A DNA stretch of 44,712 bases from Candidatus Magasanikiibacteriota bacterium (GTDB taxonomy: Bacteria; Patescibacteriota; Patescibacteriia; Magasanikbacterales; UBA922), in the NCBI GenBank assembly GCA_002716765.1, contig PBBY01000006.1:1-44712 (forward strand). The letters run 5' to 3'. The notes below the pieces were generated by a model, which was not told where the DNA came from, did not search any database, and worked only from the letters and a program-made list of their open reading frames with translations. Below, in pieces: positions 31,601 through 39,437 of the stretch. Numbering within the stretch: position 1 is the stretch's first letter; every line of letters starts with the position of its first letter. Position numbers and translations under genes: made by a program.

Positions 31601-32815
31601 CCCTGTGGTAGCAATGTTGGGGCATGTCAGCAGGGTGTTGAAACTTGCACCAACGGCCAGTGGGGGGAATGTGTCAACGAAGTTAGTCCTGTCGAAGAAG
31701 CTTGTAATGCGCTAGACGACGACTGTGATGGGCTTACCGATGAGGATTTTACTCTTGGTGAGGTTTGCACGGTCGGACTTGGTATCTGCATTAATTCTGG
31801 TGTAACCCAATGTCGCCAAGATGAGACTGATAGCGAATGCTCTGTCCAACCACTTCCACCACAAAACGAGATCTGTGATGACCTCGATAATGATTGTGAT
31901 GGCATTGTGGATAACAATGTGGTGCCAGAGTGTGAGTGTGATAACGGTAACACACGGCCCTGTGGTAGCAATGTTGGGGCATGTCAGCAGGGTGTTGAGA
32001 CTTGCATCAACGGCCAGTGGGACGGTGAATGTGACGGGGAGATCGTTCCTGTTATTGAAACCTGTAATGGGCTAGACGATAACTGTGATGGGAATACCGA
32101 TGAGAGCTTCAACCTTGGCAACCCCTGTTCTGTTGGACTTGGTATCTGCCAAAGGTCAAGCAACCTCGTTTGCAGTCCTGACCAAAGCGCTTCTGAGTGT
32201 GATATTGAGCCAGGCAACCCGGTTGATGAAGTCTGTGACGATGAACTCGACAATGACTGCGATGGTTTTACTGATGGCGATGATGATGATTGCGGCTGTG
32301 TTCCACAAGCCGAAGTGTGTGATGGGGTTGACAATGACTGCGATGGCATCATAGATAACTTCACCACAACAATCAACGACCACACTATTTGGTGGTGCAG
32401 TGATGAGGTTGAAGTTGGTGGGTTGTTTTATGAAAGAGGTTATGCTGAGATCATGCATAATTTTGCACAAGCGCAAACTTACTGTGCAGAACAAGGAAAA
32501 AGGTTGCCTACAATTAATGAACTCCGTATGATTATCCGCGGTTGCCCACAGACAGAAACGGGAGGGTCATGCCCGGTCACCGACCAAAACCCGAATGGGA
32601 ACCTGAACGAGTGTGGAGGTTGTGCACGAAGAAATGGTGATGCAAATTTTGGACTTTATTTTCAAGCCAACACTTGGGAGCACACTATATATAGAAGTAA
32701 AGCTTTCTCATCTACAGTCACAAATAACGGTAACGTACTAGTGTTAGACATGGCTAGGGGTAGTATAGGGGCCTTAAGAGCAACTGAACGCGAAGTTCAG
32801 ATCTGCGTCCGATAG
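28652..32815 (+). CDS. Giant cysteine-rich lipoprotein with 17 DNDCDG (MopE-like) metal-binding motifs
   Basis: The start is ATG 28652 (MKTFFALIIITLVSGC): a signal peptide with lipobox LVSGC and a strong SD, AGAGGAG. The mature 1387-residue protein should be lipid-anchored outside the cell. Its body is a string of Cys-rich units of about 45-60 residues. I count 17 copies of a motif like EICDGLDNDCDGNIDE, the 'putative metal-binding' motif known from MopE and from many Myxococcota surface proteins. The spaced Asp side chains suggest calcium or other metal binding, and the cysteines likely form disulfides. The C-terminal 150 or so residues (RLPTINELRMIIRGCP, then GGCARRNGD and REVQICVR) resemble DUF1566/Lcl-C-type domains. 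GC is near 50% in sampled lines, against about 33% in neighbours. It probably arose by transfer; the function is unknown. Confidence 0.88.
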   Translation: MKTFFALIIITLVSGCKPDINFIDTTLSIKTSCLEQVHKCGKVETNTPLCITFAAAEKEIALTGQLKCENEKCEASILEETHLDVEVAGKDLELNIFLMREPMVDCKGFLKDPTCTGLCFGKLHDLGKELDLRNGEGRCNIEMVETEDEVCSDNIDNNCDGRIDENCVETGTVCPELHATVLTDEACGQNGLRSLVCESGLWREDICIEQESPMLECIPNETENGMCGTTNTGTRNRICEDNGFWGEWSECSFNGECQNEGDIRPVACTQTHGPNSTKQEICLEGVWHTQEECVCTENFITTFTCTNLGMATQVCNEDGTLGNIVCPDECFNGNSMDCYSGQENTLNVGLCLAGTKTCTNGHYGNCVGEELPQPEICDGLDNDCDGNIDEQAINIPNIQCFEGIGACRNAGSYVCQDGNVICNAVASMAQQEICDDDFSDEDCDGLQNEDCQCNPDGFPRPGQNCGIGACQAQGVITCEGGMIMNSCVENESSEEDNNCDLIDNDCDGVLDEDFEPTVTACGIGECRREGNTRCINGEEEDVCVPHLPQREICDGLDNDCDNQVDEDLGLGDVCSVGVGECGNTGTFVCGNNGDVVCNASPREPQVEVCDGLDNDCDRFVDEDSTDMIIGTACDMSEEHVLGECARNRGTYMCTVGGEITCIGGNTPRAEQCNRLDDDCDGNVDEDFPGLGDECFAGLGLCERSGSIECSQDGLTASCTATPRNPLSIEQCGNNQDDDCNGLVDEGEECVCMDGQEVECGSNIGSCLLGTQTCQFGQYGECLGGVQPVDETCNGEDDDCDEAVDEGFNVGNGCNIGQGVCFSEGVVTCEGCNAHIIEPNDEICNGLDDDCDGTVDENPTDPTIGEDCGPELGVCGSDRGSLVCSNAEIICEGGVQPEDEVCNGLDDDCDGDTDELFVLLGTPCSAGVGQCQRNGVYVCSEDGNDTRCNAVAGQPQNETCNRLDDNCDGNVDEIQCNCSNGDTQPCGSNVGACQQGVETCTNGQWGECVNEVSPVEEACNALDDDCDGLTDEDFTLGEVCTVGLGICINSGVTQCRQDETDSECSVQPLPPQNEICDDLDNDCDGIVDNNVVPECECDNGNTRPCGSNVGACQQGVETCINGQWDGECDGEIVPVIETCNGLDDNCDGNTDESFNLGNPCSVGLGICQRSSNLVCSPDQSASECDIEPGNPVDEVCDDELDNDCDGFTDGDDDDCGCVPQAEVCDGVDNDCDGIIDNFTTTINDHTIWWCSDEVEVGGLFYERGYAEIMHNFAQAQTYCAEQGKRLPTINELRMIIRGCPQTETGGSCPVTDQNPNGNLNECGGCARRNGDANFGLYFQANTWEHTIYRSKAFSSTVTNNGNVLVLDMARGSIGALRATEREVQICVR
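31580..32293 (+). repeat. Recent in-gene tandem duplication, two 357-bp (119-codon) units
   Basis: Unit 1 (31580-31936) and unit 2 (31937-32293) align at a constant 357-base offset. The first 80 or so bases are nearly identical: about 79 bases (31585-31663 against 31942-32020) differ at roughly four positions, including the shared GTAGCAATGTTGGGGCATG. Encoded similarity continues (PCGSNVGACQQGVETC, then VGLGIC) across two metal-motif units, ending with small indels. Confidence 0.8.
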
Positions 32816-32849
32816 TATCACATTTTACAGCTCTTTAGATTAGGAGGAT

Positions 32850-32882
32850 ACCGTCTTGTAAAATTATGCAAGACGGTTTTTT
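32850..32882 (+). terminator. Intrinsic terminator after the cysteine-rich lipoprotein
   Basis: ACCGTCTTG (32850-32858) pairs perfectly with CAAGACGGT (32869-32877) around a 10-base AT-rich loop, then a T run. It has a strong 9-bp stem. No A-run precedes it, so it should act on the plus strand only and not on the converging cysNC transcript. Confidence 0.9.
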
Positions 32883-32900
32883 AATACAAGAGATATATTT

Positions 32901-34730
32901 TTATTTTTTTAAGAGATTAGTAAAAGACAGGACATTGGCTACACACTCTTCTATAATTGTGTTTTCTGTCTCAAGTAATATATCTGGATTATCTGGTTCC
33001 TCGTATATACTTGTAACTCCGGTAAAATTTTCTAACTCACCAGACCTTGCCTTTTTATAGCGTCCTTTTGGGTCTCGTTTTTCACACACCTCTACCGGCG
33101 TGTTTACATAGATTTCTGTAAAATTATCTATATTTTTTTTCATTTCCTCTCTTTGTTCTTTTATTGGAGAAATAAAACTTGCAACCACAATAACTCCATG
33201 TTTTGCAAGTAATTTAGCAGCATGTCCAGCAATATCTATATTTTTTATTCTATCTTCTTTTGAAAAACCTAAGTGGGCTGTTATGCCGGAACGCAACACA
33301 TCACCATCCAACCTTTCGACTTTGTAACCACACTCTTGCAATCTAGTACATACCGCATTTGCAATAGTACTTTTTCCTGATCCAGAAAGTCCCGTAAACC
33401 ACAAAACACCTCCTTTGTGAGGTTTTGTAATACCAGATTCAATAATATCTTTTTTGCTATTGCAACTATCTGTAAGAGGATTTGTAATTATAGCAGCACC
33501 CACCGTATTGTGTGTTTCTTCATCAATAATAATAGCAGAGCCGGTATGTCTATTTTTTGTATAGTTGTCAAAAAAGACTACGTCTAGAGCTCGCACATGC
33601 ACTCGCCCCATCTCGTTAAAGGGTAATGTATTAGTTTCTTCCCTATGAGCAGTGTCTACATTTATTTTATGCACTATTTCTGTAATAAAACACGGTGTTG
33701 TTTTTGTGCTATGTTTTAATATATACCGTTTATGTTTTTCTAAAGGGATGTTTGCAAACCAGAACATATGCGCTTCAAATGTATTACCCATATGCGGTAT
33801 ATTCTTTTCTCGCACAACCATATCCCCTCTACTTATATCAATGTCCTCAGAAAGTTCCAAAACTACAGATTGAGGATTAAACGCGGATGCAACTTGTTTT
33901 TCACCAATATGTATTGTTTTTATTTTTGTAGTCTTTTTTGAGGGTAAAATCATTACCGACTCCCCTTCTCTAATAGCACCACCTTCAATTTTTCCTGCAT
34001 ATCCTCTAAAATCTTGATTTGGGCGTATAATATATTGCACAGGAAAACGAAAATCTATAAGATTTCTATCTGTCGCAACCTGTACATTTTCCAAATAATC
34101 CACCACTGTTCTTCCTTGATACCAGTCTAATTTTTTTCCACGATCTACAATCATATCTCCTTTTAACGACGATATGGGAATAAATTGCAAATCTTTTATA
34201 TGTAATTTTGCGCAAAAAGACGCACATTCTTCTTTTATTATATTAAATTGCTCCTCGCTGTATCCAATAACATCCATTTTGTTTATAACAACCACCATAT
34301 GAGGAATACCAAGTCTTGATGCAATAAATAAATGACGTTTTGTTTGTGTAAGCAATCCTTTGCGTGCATCAATTAACACCATGGCAATTTGTGCATTTGA
34401 GGCGCCTGTTACCATATTTCTAGTATATTCTTCGTGCCCTGGAACGTCAGCAATAATAAAACGACGGCTCTTTGTAGAAAAATACCTATACGCCACATCT
34501 ATCGTTATTTTTTGCTCTCGCTCTGCATCAAGCCCATCAGTAATAAGCGAAAAGTCTATTTCTCCATCAATACGCTCTTGTTTTTTTAGTGCCTCAACCT
34601 GATCTGTGTACACCTCACCCAAATCATAAAGTAATCTGCCAATAAGTGTAGACTTTCCATCATCAACACTTCCTGCAGTAACCAGTCTTACGAGTTCTTT
34701 TTTATGGAGTGATTCAATAATGTCTTTCAT
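32901..34730 (-). CDS. cysNC: Bifunctional sulfate adenylyltransferase large subunit / APS kinase (CysN-CysC fusion)
   Basis: This enzyme makes APS from ATP and sulfate with CysD (GTP-driven), then phosphorylates APS to PAPS. The 609-residue product (ATG 34730; the track's GTG 34739 is nine bases earlier) has an N-terminal EF-Tu-like GTPase. GSVDDGKST is at 20-28, with DVPGHEEYTRNM and NKMDVIGYSE, followed by beta-barrel domains. The APS kinase begins near residue 440, with P-loop GLSGSGKST (447-455), then LDGDVLR, ISPIKEQRE and FTGVTSIYEEP. It is the last gene of the long minus-strand operon, 11 bases after cysD. CysN-CysC fusions are known (NodQ type), but sulfate activation is rare in CPR genomes. 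Confidence 0.95.
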   Translation of the reverse strand: MKDIIESLHKKELVRLVTAGSVDDGKSTLIGRLLYDLGEVYTDQVEALKKQERIDGEIDFSLITDGLDAEREQKITIDVAYRYFSTKSRRFIIADVPGHEEYTRNMVTGASNAQIAMVLIDARKGLLTQTKRHLFIASRLGIPHMVVVINKMDVIGYSEEQFNIIKEECASFCAKLHIKDLQFIPISSLKGDMIVDRGKKLDWYQGRTVVDYLENVQVATDRNLIDFRFPVQYIIRPNQDFRGYAGKIEGGAIREGESVMILPSKKTTKIKTIHIGEKQVASAFNPQSVVLELSEDIDISRGDMVVREKNIPHMGNTFEAHMFWFANIPLEKHKRYILKHSTKTTPCFITEIVHKINVDTAHREETNTLPFNEMGRVHVRALDVVFFDNYTKNRHTGSAIIIDEETHNTVGAAIITNPLTDSCNSKKDIIESGITKPHKGGVLWFTGLSGSGKSTIANAVCTRLQECGYKVERLDGDVLRSGITAHLGFSKEDRIKNIDIAGHAAKLLAKHGVIVVASFISPIKEQREEMKKNIDNFTEIYVNTPVEVCEKRDPKGRYKKARSGELENFTGVTSIYEEPDNPDILLETENTIIEECVANVLSFTNLLKK

Positions 34731-34741
34731 ATATGTCACAA

Positions 34742-35650
34742 TTAAAAATACCCTTCTTTTTTCTTTTTTTCCATAGAGGACTCACCTTCATAGTCAATCG
34801 CACGATTTACGCGCTCGGATTGTGCGGCTTCAAACACCTCTTTTACAATATCTTCTACCGTTGTTGCACGAGACTCAACCACACCGGTAGATGGTGCACA
34901 ACCCAATGTTCTATACCTACACCATATGTTTTTTACCTCTTCACCTTCTTTTGGTTGTGTAAATTCATCTACGCGAACTGTTATACCATTTCTATTTACA
35001 ACCTCACGTTCACAAGCAAAATATAATGGGACAATATCTATATTTTCTTTTAAGATGTATAACCAAATATCTAACTCTGTCCAATTTGACAATGGAAATA
35101 TTCTCATTGATTGCTCTTTTTTCATGAATGTATTGTACAAATGCCATAATTCTGGTCTTTGGTTTTTTGGGTTCCACGTATTCCCTTTATCACGCAAGGA
35201 AAATACCCGCTCTTTTGCCCGAGACTTTTCTTCGTCTCTTCTTGCCCCACCAAAAGCTGCCGTAAAACCACCCTCTTCTAGCCCATCAAGCAGTGGTTTT
35301 GTTTTTTTGTGATAAATATAATACTCTGTATGCGCATCTTTTGCGCCAAGTTTTTTTGCTTCTACTGATTCATTTTTTTCTACTATCAGTTTGGTACCGA
35401 GTGTTTTTGCTGTATTGTCTCGAAATGTAATCATTTCCGGGAACTTAAATCCCGTATCTACATGTAATAAAGGAAAAGGAATTTTTCCTGGAAGAAAAGC
35501 TTTTTTTGCCAAATGCAATAAAACAGAGGAATCTTTTCCTATTGAATATAACATAACAGGGTTACTACACGTAGCAACCGCTTCTCGAAATATATGTATA
35601 CTTTCTGCCTCTAGTTGTTCTAGGCATTGTACTGTGTAATCTATTTTCAT
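34742..35650 (-). CDS. cysD: Sulfate adenylyltransferase small subunit
   Basis: CysD is the catalytic ATP-pyrophosphatase-fold subunit of ATP sulfurylase, forming APS from ATP and sulfate. The 302-residue product has the PP-loop in [14 protein letters not shown] (about residue 36), [39 protein letters not shown], and [15 protein letters not shown], all characteristic of CysD; length is normal. It lies six bases downstream of cysH and 11 bases upstream of cysNC, its partner. The gene order cysH-cysD-cysNC matches assimilatory or PAPS-supply operons. No sulfate transporter is visible in the window. Confidence 0.96.
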   Translation of the reverse strand: MKIDYTVQCLEQLEAESIHIFREAVATCSNPVMLYSIGKDSSVLLHLAKKAFLPGKIPFPLLHVDTGFKFPEMITFRDNTAKTLGTKLIVEKNESVEAKKLGAKDAHTEYYIYHKKTKPLLDGLEEGGFTAAFGGARRDEEKSRAKERVFSLRDKGNTWNPKNQRPELWHLYNTFMKKEQSMRIFPLSNWTELDIWLYILKENIDIVPLYFACEREVVNRNGITVRVDEFTQPKEGEEVKNIWCRYRTLGCAPSTGVVESRATTVEDIVKEVFEAAQSERVNRAIDYEGESSMEKKKKEGYF

Positions 35651-35656
35651 ATATAC

Positions 35657-36325
35657 CTAACTAAAATGTAAACCACACTCTTTTCTCTGACTATTAGAGT
35701 CAGAAAACCTACCCGATCTTTCTCCAAGAGTACCGTCTACACCTTTTTTTGTACATGGCTCGCACCCAAGTGACGGATACCCTTCTTTGTAAAGAGGGTG
35801 ATAACTTAGGTTGTTTGTATTAATATACTCCCAAATATCATCCACCGTCCAGAATGCTAGTGGGTGAATTTTAACAATACTCTCACTTTTTTCAATCACA
35901 GGTATGTCTTTGCGTGTTTCACTCTCATCTCGACGTAAACCCGTAATCCATGCGTCATGTTTGTTAATAACAGGGGTAATCGCCGGCTTTTTCATTGCAC
36001 AACACTTATATTGTCCATTTTTTATAAACTCAGAACCAAAAACAGTATTCACCTTTTCTATATCCACTTCTGTTGGCCTAAGCCAAGAAAAATTCATACC
36101 AGTCTCTACCAATAACCCTTCAGAGAACTTAAGAGTTTCAGAAAATTCATATGTTGTGTCGATTCCGTAAAAAGATACTTCTGGATTAACCTGCATAACC
36201 AAATCAACCAATACTCGTGAATCTTTACCAAACGAGCACGTAGCAAAAATATTTGGATATTTTAATAGGGCGAACTCTATAATGAGTTTTGTTAGTTCAG
36301 TTTTTTCTTTTATAGTCATAGCCAT
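35657..36325 (-). CDS. cysH: APS/PAPS reductase (CysH family, iron-sulfur type)
   Basis: This enzyme reduces activated sulfate to sulfite using thioredoxin-type reductant. The 222-residue product has the PP-loop-like FATCSFGKDSRVLVDL, ITGLRRDESETR, the cysteine pair Cys108-Cys109 (KCCAMKKP), Cys188-x2-Cys191 (GCEPC) and the catalytic Cys217 in KECGLHF. The four paired cysteines are the [4Fe-4S] ligands found in APS reductases and absent from E. coli-type PAPS reductase, so APS is the likelier substrate. Sulfite reductase genes are not visible here. It sits 11 bases after the SpsF-type gene and six before cysD, so glycan and sulfate genes share one operon. Confidence 0.92.
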   Translation of the reverse strand: MAMTIKEKTELTKLIIEFALLKYPNIFATCSFGKDSRVLVDLVMQVNPEVSFYGIDTTYEFSETLKFSEGLLVETGMNFSWLRPTEVDIEKVNTVFGSEFIKNGQYKCCAMKKPAITPVINKHDAWITGLRRDESETRKDIPVIEKSESIVKIHPLAFWTVDDIWEYINTNNLSYHPLYKEGYPSLGCEPCTKKGVDGTLGERSGRFSDSNSQRKECGLHFS

Positions 36326-36336
36326 CTATCAAAAAA

Positions 36337-37098
36337 TTAATCGTGATATACCTTATCATCTCTTACTGAATCCACATACCCCTCATTCCTCTCAAACTTA
36401 CTATTGATTAATAACATATCATTGTCATTCTTTAAGATATCTACAACTGTAGCCATATTGTAGCGCAAAATACTGGTTTTGTCTATGTACTCCAAAATGG
36501 TTTTTATTAGGAGTAAATCTTCTTTTGTGTCTAGTGTAATCCTGTATTGTGACAAATCCTCATCATTTTCAACATTTTTCATACGAAAAATATGTGGATT
36601 TTTCCAGATATACGGGGTGACATGCTCTCTTTCTGAGGCAAGTTTTGCCTCCTGCCACGCTTTTTCTAAGGATGAAAAGGAGAAAACCTCAACATCTAAT
36701 CCATCTGGGAATGTGGGGGGGTGTATATTTGAGACATAATCAGATTCAGATGTAAATTCAGAAATTACCCTGTCTATAGTCTCCGGATCATGCAATGGAC
36801 AATCTCCTGTAATTCTTACGATGGTATCGGTATTGGCTTTTTTTGCCGCCCTGTAATACCGATCCAAAACATCTTTTTCGCTTCCACGATAACAATTAAC
36901 ACTATTATCTTTTGCCCAATTATACAAAACATCGTCCAAATCATTTTCTGTTGTAGCAATCCAAATATTATCGACGTTTTTACACAAACGGACTCTATCT
37001 ACGACATGTGCAATAACAGGTTTTCCCAACAAATCCTTCATCATTTTTCCAGGTAACCGTGTCGCGCCCATTCTTGCTTGTATTATTACTGTAACCAT
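36337..37098 (-). CDS. SpsF-type cytidylyltransferase
   Basis: This 253-residue enzyme of the acylneuraminate/KDO cytidylyltransferase fold likely activates a sugar acid as its CMP form. The N-terminal VIIQARMGATRLPGKMMKDL is the nucleotide-binding loop, followed by IWIATTENDLDD, RGSEKDVLDRYYRAA and VRITGDCPLHDPE with the metal-binding Asp. EREHVTPYIWKNP is typical of SpsF, the spore-coat polysaccharide relative of PseF/NeuA. In this operon it is the only candidate for the CMP-activation step after NeuB/PseI. It lies six bases after the class III aminotransferase gene and 11 before cysH. The true substrate is inferred from context. Confidence 0.85.
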   Translation of the reverse strand: MVTVIIQARMGATRLPGKMMKDLLGKPVIAHVVDRVRLCKNVDNIWIATTENDLDDVLYNWAKDNSVNCYRGSEKDVLDRYYRAAKKANTDTIVRITGDCPLHDPETIDRVISEFTSESDYVSNIHPPTFPDGLDVEVFSFSSLEKAWQEAKLASEREHVTPYIWKNPHIFRMKNVENDEDLSQYRITLDTKEDLLLIKTILEYIDKTSILRYNMATVVDILKNDNDMLLINSKFERNEGYVDSVRDDKVYHD

Positions 37099-37104
37099 AT
37101 ATAG

Positions 37105-38424
37105 TTATGTTAATCGCTTAAACCCGGTATGGGCAACAGGTCCATCTAGCAAATCTAACACGGTATTAGTTTCAATCGCCTTTTTTATAATCTTAAACAC
37201 TTCATCGACTGTTTCAAGATATTTCTTCACATGCTCTTCTTTGTGGGCAAAAGAAACATACACAGCAGAAGAAGCTAAAATTCCTCTTTTTAACATTTCT
37301 TGCGTAAATAATGTTCGTATTTCTTGTGCATTATCGTAATTAAAACTAAACATAACCAATTCTGGCGGTCCTTTAACTGTAATAGCAATTCCATGCTTGT
37401 TTGCAAGGTTTTCCCAGCCTTCCCAAATATGTTTTCCCATTTTTTCTAAATGCTCCGGAACATTATTTTCTTGCATCTTCTTAATTGTCGCTAAAGCGGC
37501 AACCGGACCAATTCGTTCGGTCCAATACGTACTACTTATAAAAGAAGACTGAGACGCGTCTTTCAAGTTTTCTCTTCCAATAATTGCTGCCATAGGAAAA
37601 CCATTACTTATTCCTTTGGCAAAAACGGCAATATCTGGATTAACATTATATATTTTGTGAATTCCACCAATACATTTACGAAAGCCTGAAGTTACTTCAT
37701 CAAAAACAAGTATTGCGCCAATTCTGTCTGCAATCTCTCTTACTTTTTGTAAAAAATTATCTTCTGGTTCATTATGCCGAACAACTTCCATAACAATAAC
37801 ACCAACGTCATTATTTTGGGTTATTTTTTCTAGTTGTTCTATCTTATTATATTCAAAAGGCAATGCTGATTCATGCAGGCCACGAGCCACACCTTTTGGT
37901 TCTAAACCAGGAATTAGGTGACCGTCTAAATTACTATTTTCTGCTAGATTACTCGCCAAATACCAGTCATGCCATCCATGATACCCACAAAAAGCTACTT
38001 TTTCTTTTCCTGAGGCGGCTCTGGCTATTCTAATGGCCACAGTCAATGCTTCGCCCCCGGTTCTAGCATAACGAACCATTCCTGCCCAAGGATGAAGGTC
38101 TAATAATACATGAGCTAGCTCAACCTCCTCTGGACAATTTAGTGTTGTCATAGAACCTCTATCAACCGCATCTTTTACCGCGTTGTTTACATCTTCATCC
38201 GCATAGCCTAAAATACATGAGCCAATTCCCATATATGACATATCCAAATACGTATTTCCATCCAAATCTGTAACTTCTGCACCTTTTGCATCGGTATAAT
38301 ATGCTGGCCATTGATCTGGGAGAAACATTTCTGCGCGTTTCGTTAGTAACTGAGAGCCTCCTGGCAAAATCTTTTTTGCTTTTTTCCAAAGCGCTAATGT
38401 TTTTTCTGGTTTTTCGTAGTTCAT
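37105..38424 (-). CDS. Class III aminotransferase (glutamate-1-semialdehyde aminomutase-like)
   Basis: This 439-residue PLP enzyme of fold type I is related to HemL. It begins with KKAKKILPGGSQLLTKRAEM, where HemL has its own PGGVNSPVR-type start. It has YARTGGEALTVAIRIARA (PLP phosphate site), FCGYHGWHDWY, VFDEVTSGFR with Asp242, and the PLP Lys270 in FAKGISNGFPMAAIIG. Heme synthesis is unlikely here, because no other hem gene is present and the gene lies between a Gfo/Idh/MocA oxidoreductase and an SpsF cytidylyltransferase. It more likely aminates a ketone made by the neighbouring oxidoreductase on a sugar or a small appended group. Substrate unknown. Confidence 0.85.
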   Translation of the reverse strand: MNYEKPEKTLALWKKAKKILPGGSQLLTKRAEMFLPDQWPAYYTDAKGAEVTDLDGNTYLDMSYMGIGSCILGYADEDVNNAVKDAVDRGSMTTLNCPEEVELAHVLLDLHPWAGMVRYARTGGEALTVAIRIARAASGKEKVAFCGYHGWHDWYLASNLAENSNLDGHLIPGLEPKGVARGLHESALPFEYNKIEQLEKITQNNDVGVIVMEVVRHNEPEDNFLQKVREIADRIGAILVFDEVTSGFRKCIGGIHKIYNVNPDIAVFAKGISNGFPMAAIIGRENLKDASQSSFISSTYWTERIGPVAALATIKKMQENNVPEHLEKMGKHIWEGWENLANKHGIAITVKGPPELVMFSFNYDNAQEIRTLFTQEMLKRGILASSAVYVSFAHKEEHVKKYLETVDEVFKIIKKAIETNTVLDLLDGPVAHTGFKRLT

Positions 38425-38429
38425 AGCAT

Positions 38430-39437
38430 TTAATCAAATAAAATAAACTTATGCTCTTTTGATGACTCTTTTGCTGCACAAATTAATTGTAGCACTTTTG
38501 CACCTGACTCAACCGAACTTATGGTGTTGTTTCGATTTTTAACACTTTCTAAAAAATGTACTGTTTGTTCTACATACATAGTGTTTATATCATAATTTTC
38601 GTCGAGTAAAAATTCTTGCTCTTCTTTATCTTTTTCTAAAAGGACAACTTTTTTTTCATTGGCGCTCCATAAAATGGAACCATTTTCACCAAAGAACTCA
38701 AAATTTCTTCTATAAAATCTTTGTAGATAATCAAGGTGTATTTCCCCAATCGCTCCATTTTTAAATTGCAAAATAATCTCAGCCACATCTTCTGTATCTA
38801 TTTCCAAGTCACTCACTTGACCCGCAAAACATGCTAATTTATTTACTCCTCCTAAAAACCATGTTAAATAATCAAACTCATGCGAGTCAAGTAAAATACC
38901 ACCACCTAATTTTTTGTTCGCACTATACCCTTTGCGATAATCTTCCCACGGATGCCAATCTGGTAAATATTGACCAAACTGGCAACGAGCTGATAATATT
39001 TTTCCGATTGAACCACCATCTATTAACTCTTTCATCTTTTGAAAAGAAGGGTAAAACTTCCAATTACTCCCCACCATTGTAATAAGATTTTTTTCTTGCG
39101 TTATTTGTAACAATGTATCAATATTATCCAAACTATGAGATACTGGTTTTTCAATAAATAAATCACACCCCTTCTGCGCACAAAACAAGGCTTGTTCAAT
39201 ATGAAAAATTGATGGACTACAAATAAAAGCTATAGTGAACTCTTTTTCTGCAAACGCTTCTTCCAAAGACCTAAACGTGTTAATATTATACTCTTGCTCA
39301 ATCTCTTTTTGAGCTCTTTCTTTGTTTGGTTCAACAACAAACACATTCTTTTCTCCAAGAGATAAAAGATTTCGTAAATGTCTTTTGCCAATCGACCCTC
39401 CACCAACTACTAAAATTGTGTGTTGATTATTTTTCAT
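38430..39437 (-). CDS. Gfo/Idh/MocA family oxidoreductase
   Basis: This 335-residue NAD(P)-dependent sugar dehydrogenase-like enzyme has an N-terminal Rossmann fold with ILVVGGGSIGKRHLRNL, CSPSIFHIEQAL, and the family's catalytic Lys motif FIEKPVSH. The second domain has GGGILLDSHEFDYLTWFLGG, where the usual catalytic His-containing segment lies, and IGEIHLDYLQR. The start overlaps the upstream formyltransferase stop by 11 bases and the gene ends five bases before the aminotransferase, so expression is probably coupled. The pair oxidoreductase plus aminotransferase suggests oxidation of a hydroxyl followed by amination. The reaction itself is not shown by the sequence. Confidence 0.87.
   Translation of the reverse strand: MKNNQHTILVVGGGSIGKRHLRNLLSLGEKNVFVVEPNKERAQKEIEQEYNINTFRSLEEAFAEKEFTIAFICSPSIFHIEQALFCAQKGCDLFIEKPVSHSLDNIDTLLQITQEKNLITMVGSNWKFYPSFQKMKELIDGGSIGKILSARCQFGQYLPDWHPWEDYRKGYSANKKLGGGILLDSHEFDYLTWFLGGVNKLACFAGQVSDLEIDTEDVAEIILQFKNGAIGEIHLDYLQRFYRRNFEFFGENGSILWSANEKKVVLLEKDKEEQEFLLDENYDINTMYVEQTVHFLESVKNRNNTISSVESGAKVLQLICAAKESSKEHKFILFD

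Noticed and set aside
29100-32350. Regularly recurring GACTGTGATGG-type DNA repeats as a possible CRISPR array
   Set aside because: The repeats are imperfect, in frame and explained by the encoded DNDCDG motifs; spacing varies and no cas gene is near.
32850-32882. Terminator acting also on the cysNC transcript
   Set aside because: On the minus strand no T-run follows the hairpin, so it lacks the second half of an intrinsic terminator in that direction.
37105-38424. Calling the class III aminotransferase HemL (heme synthesis)
   Set aside because: No other heme gene is present and the gene is embedded between glycan genes; class III aminotransferases near SpsF are better read as sugar-locus enzymes.
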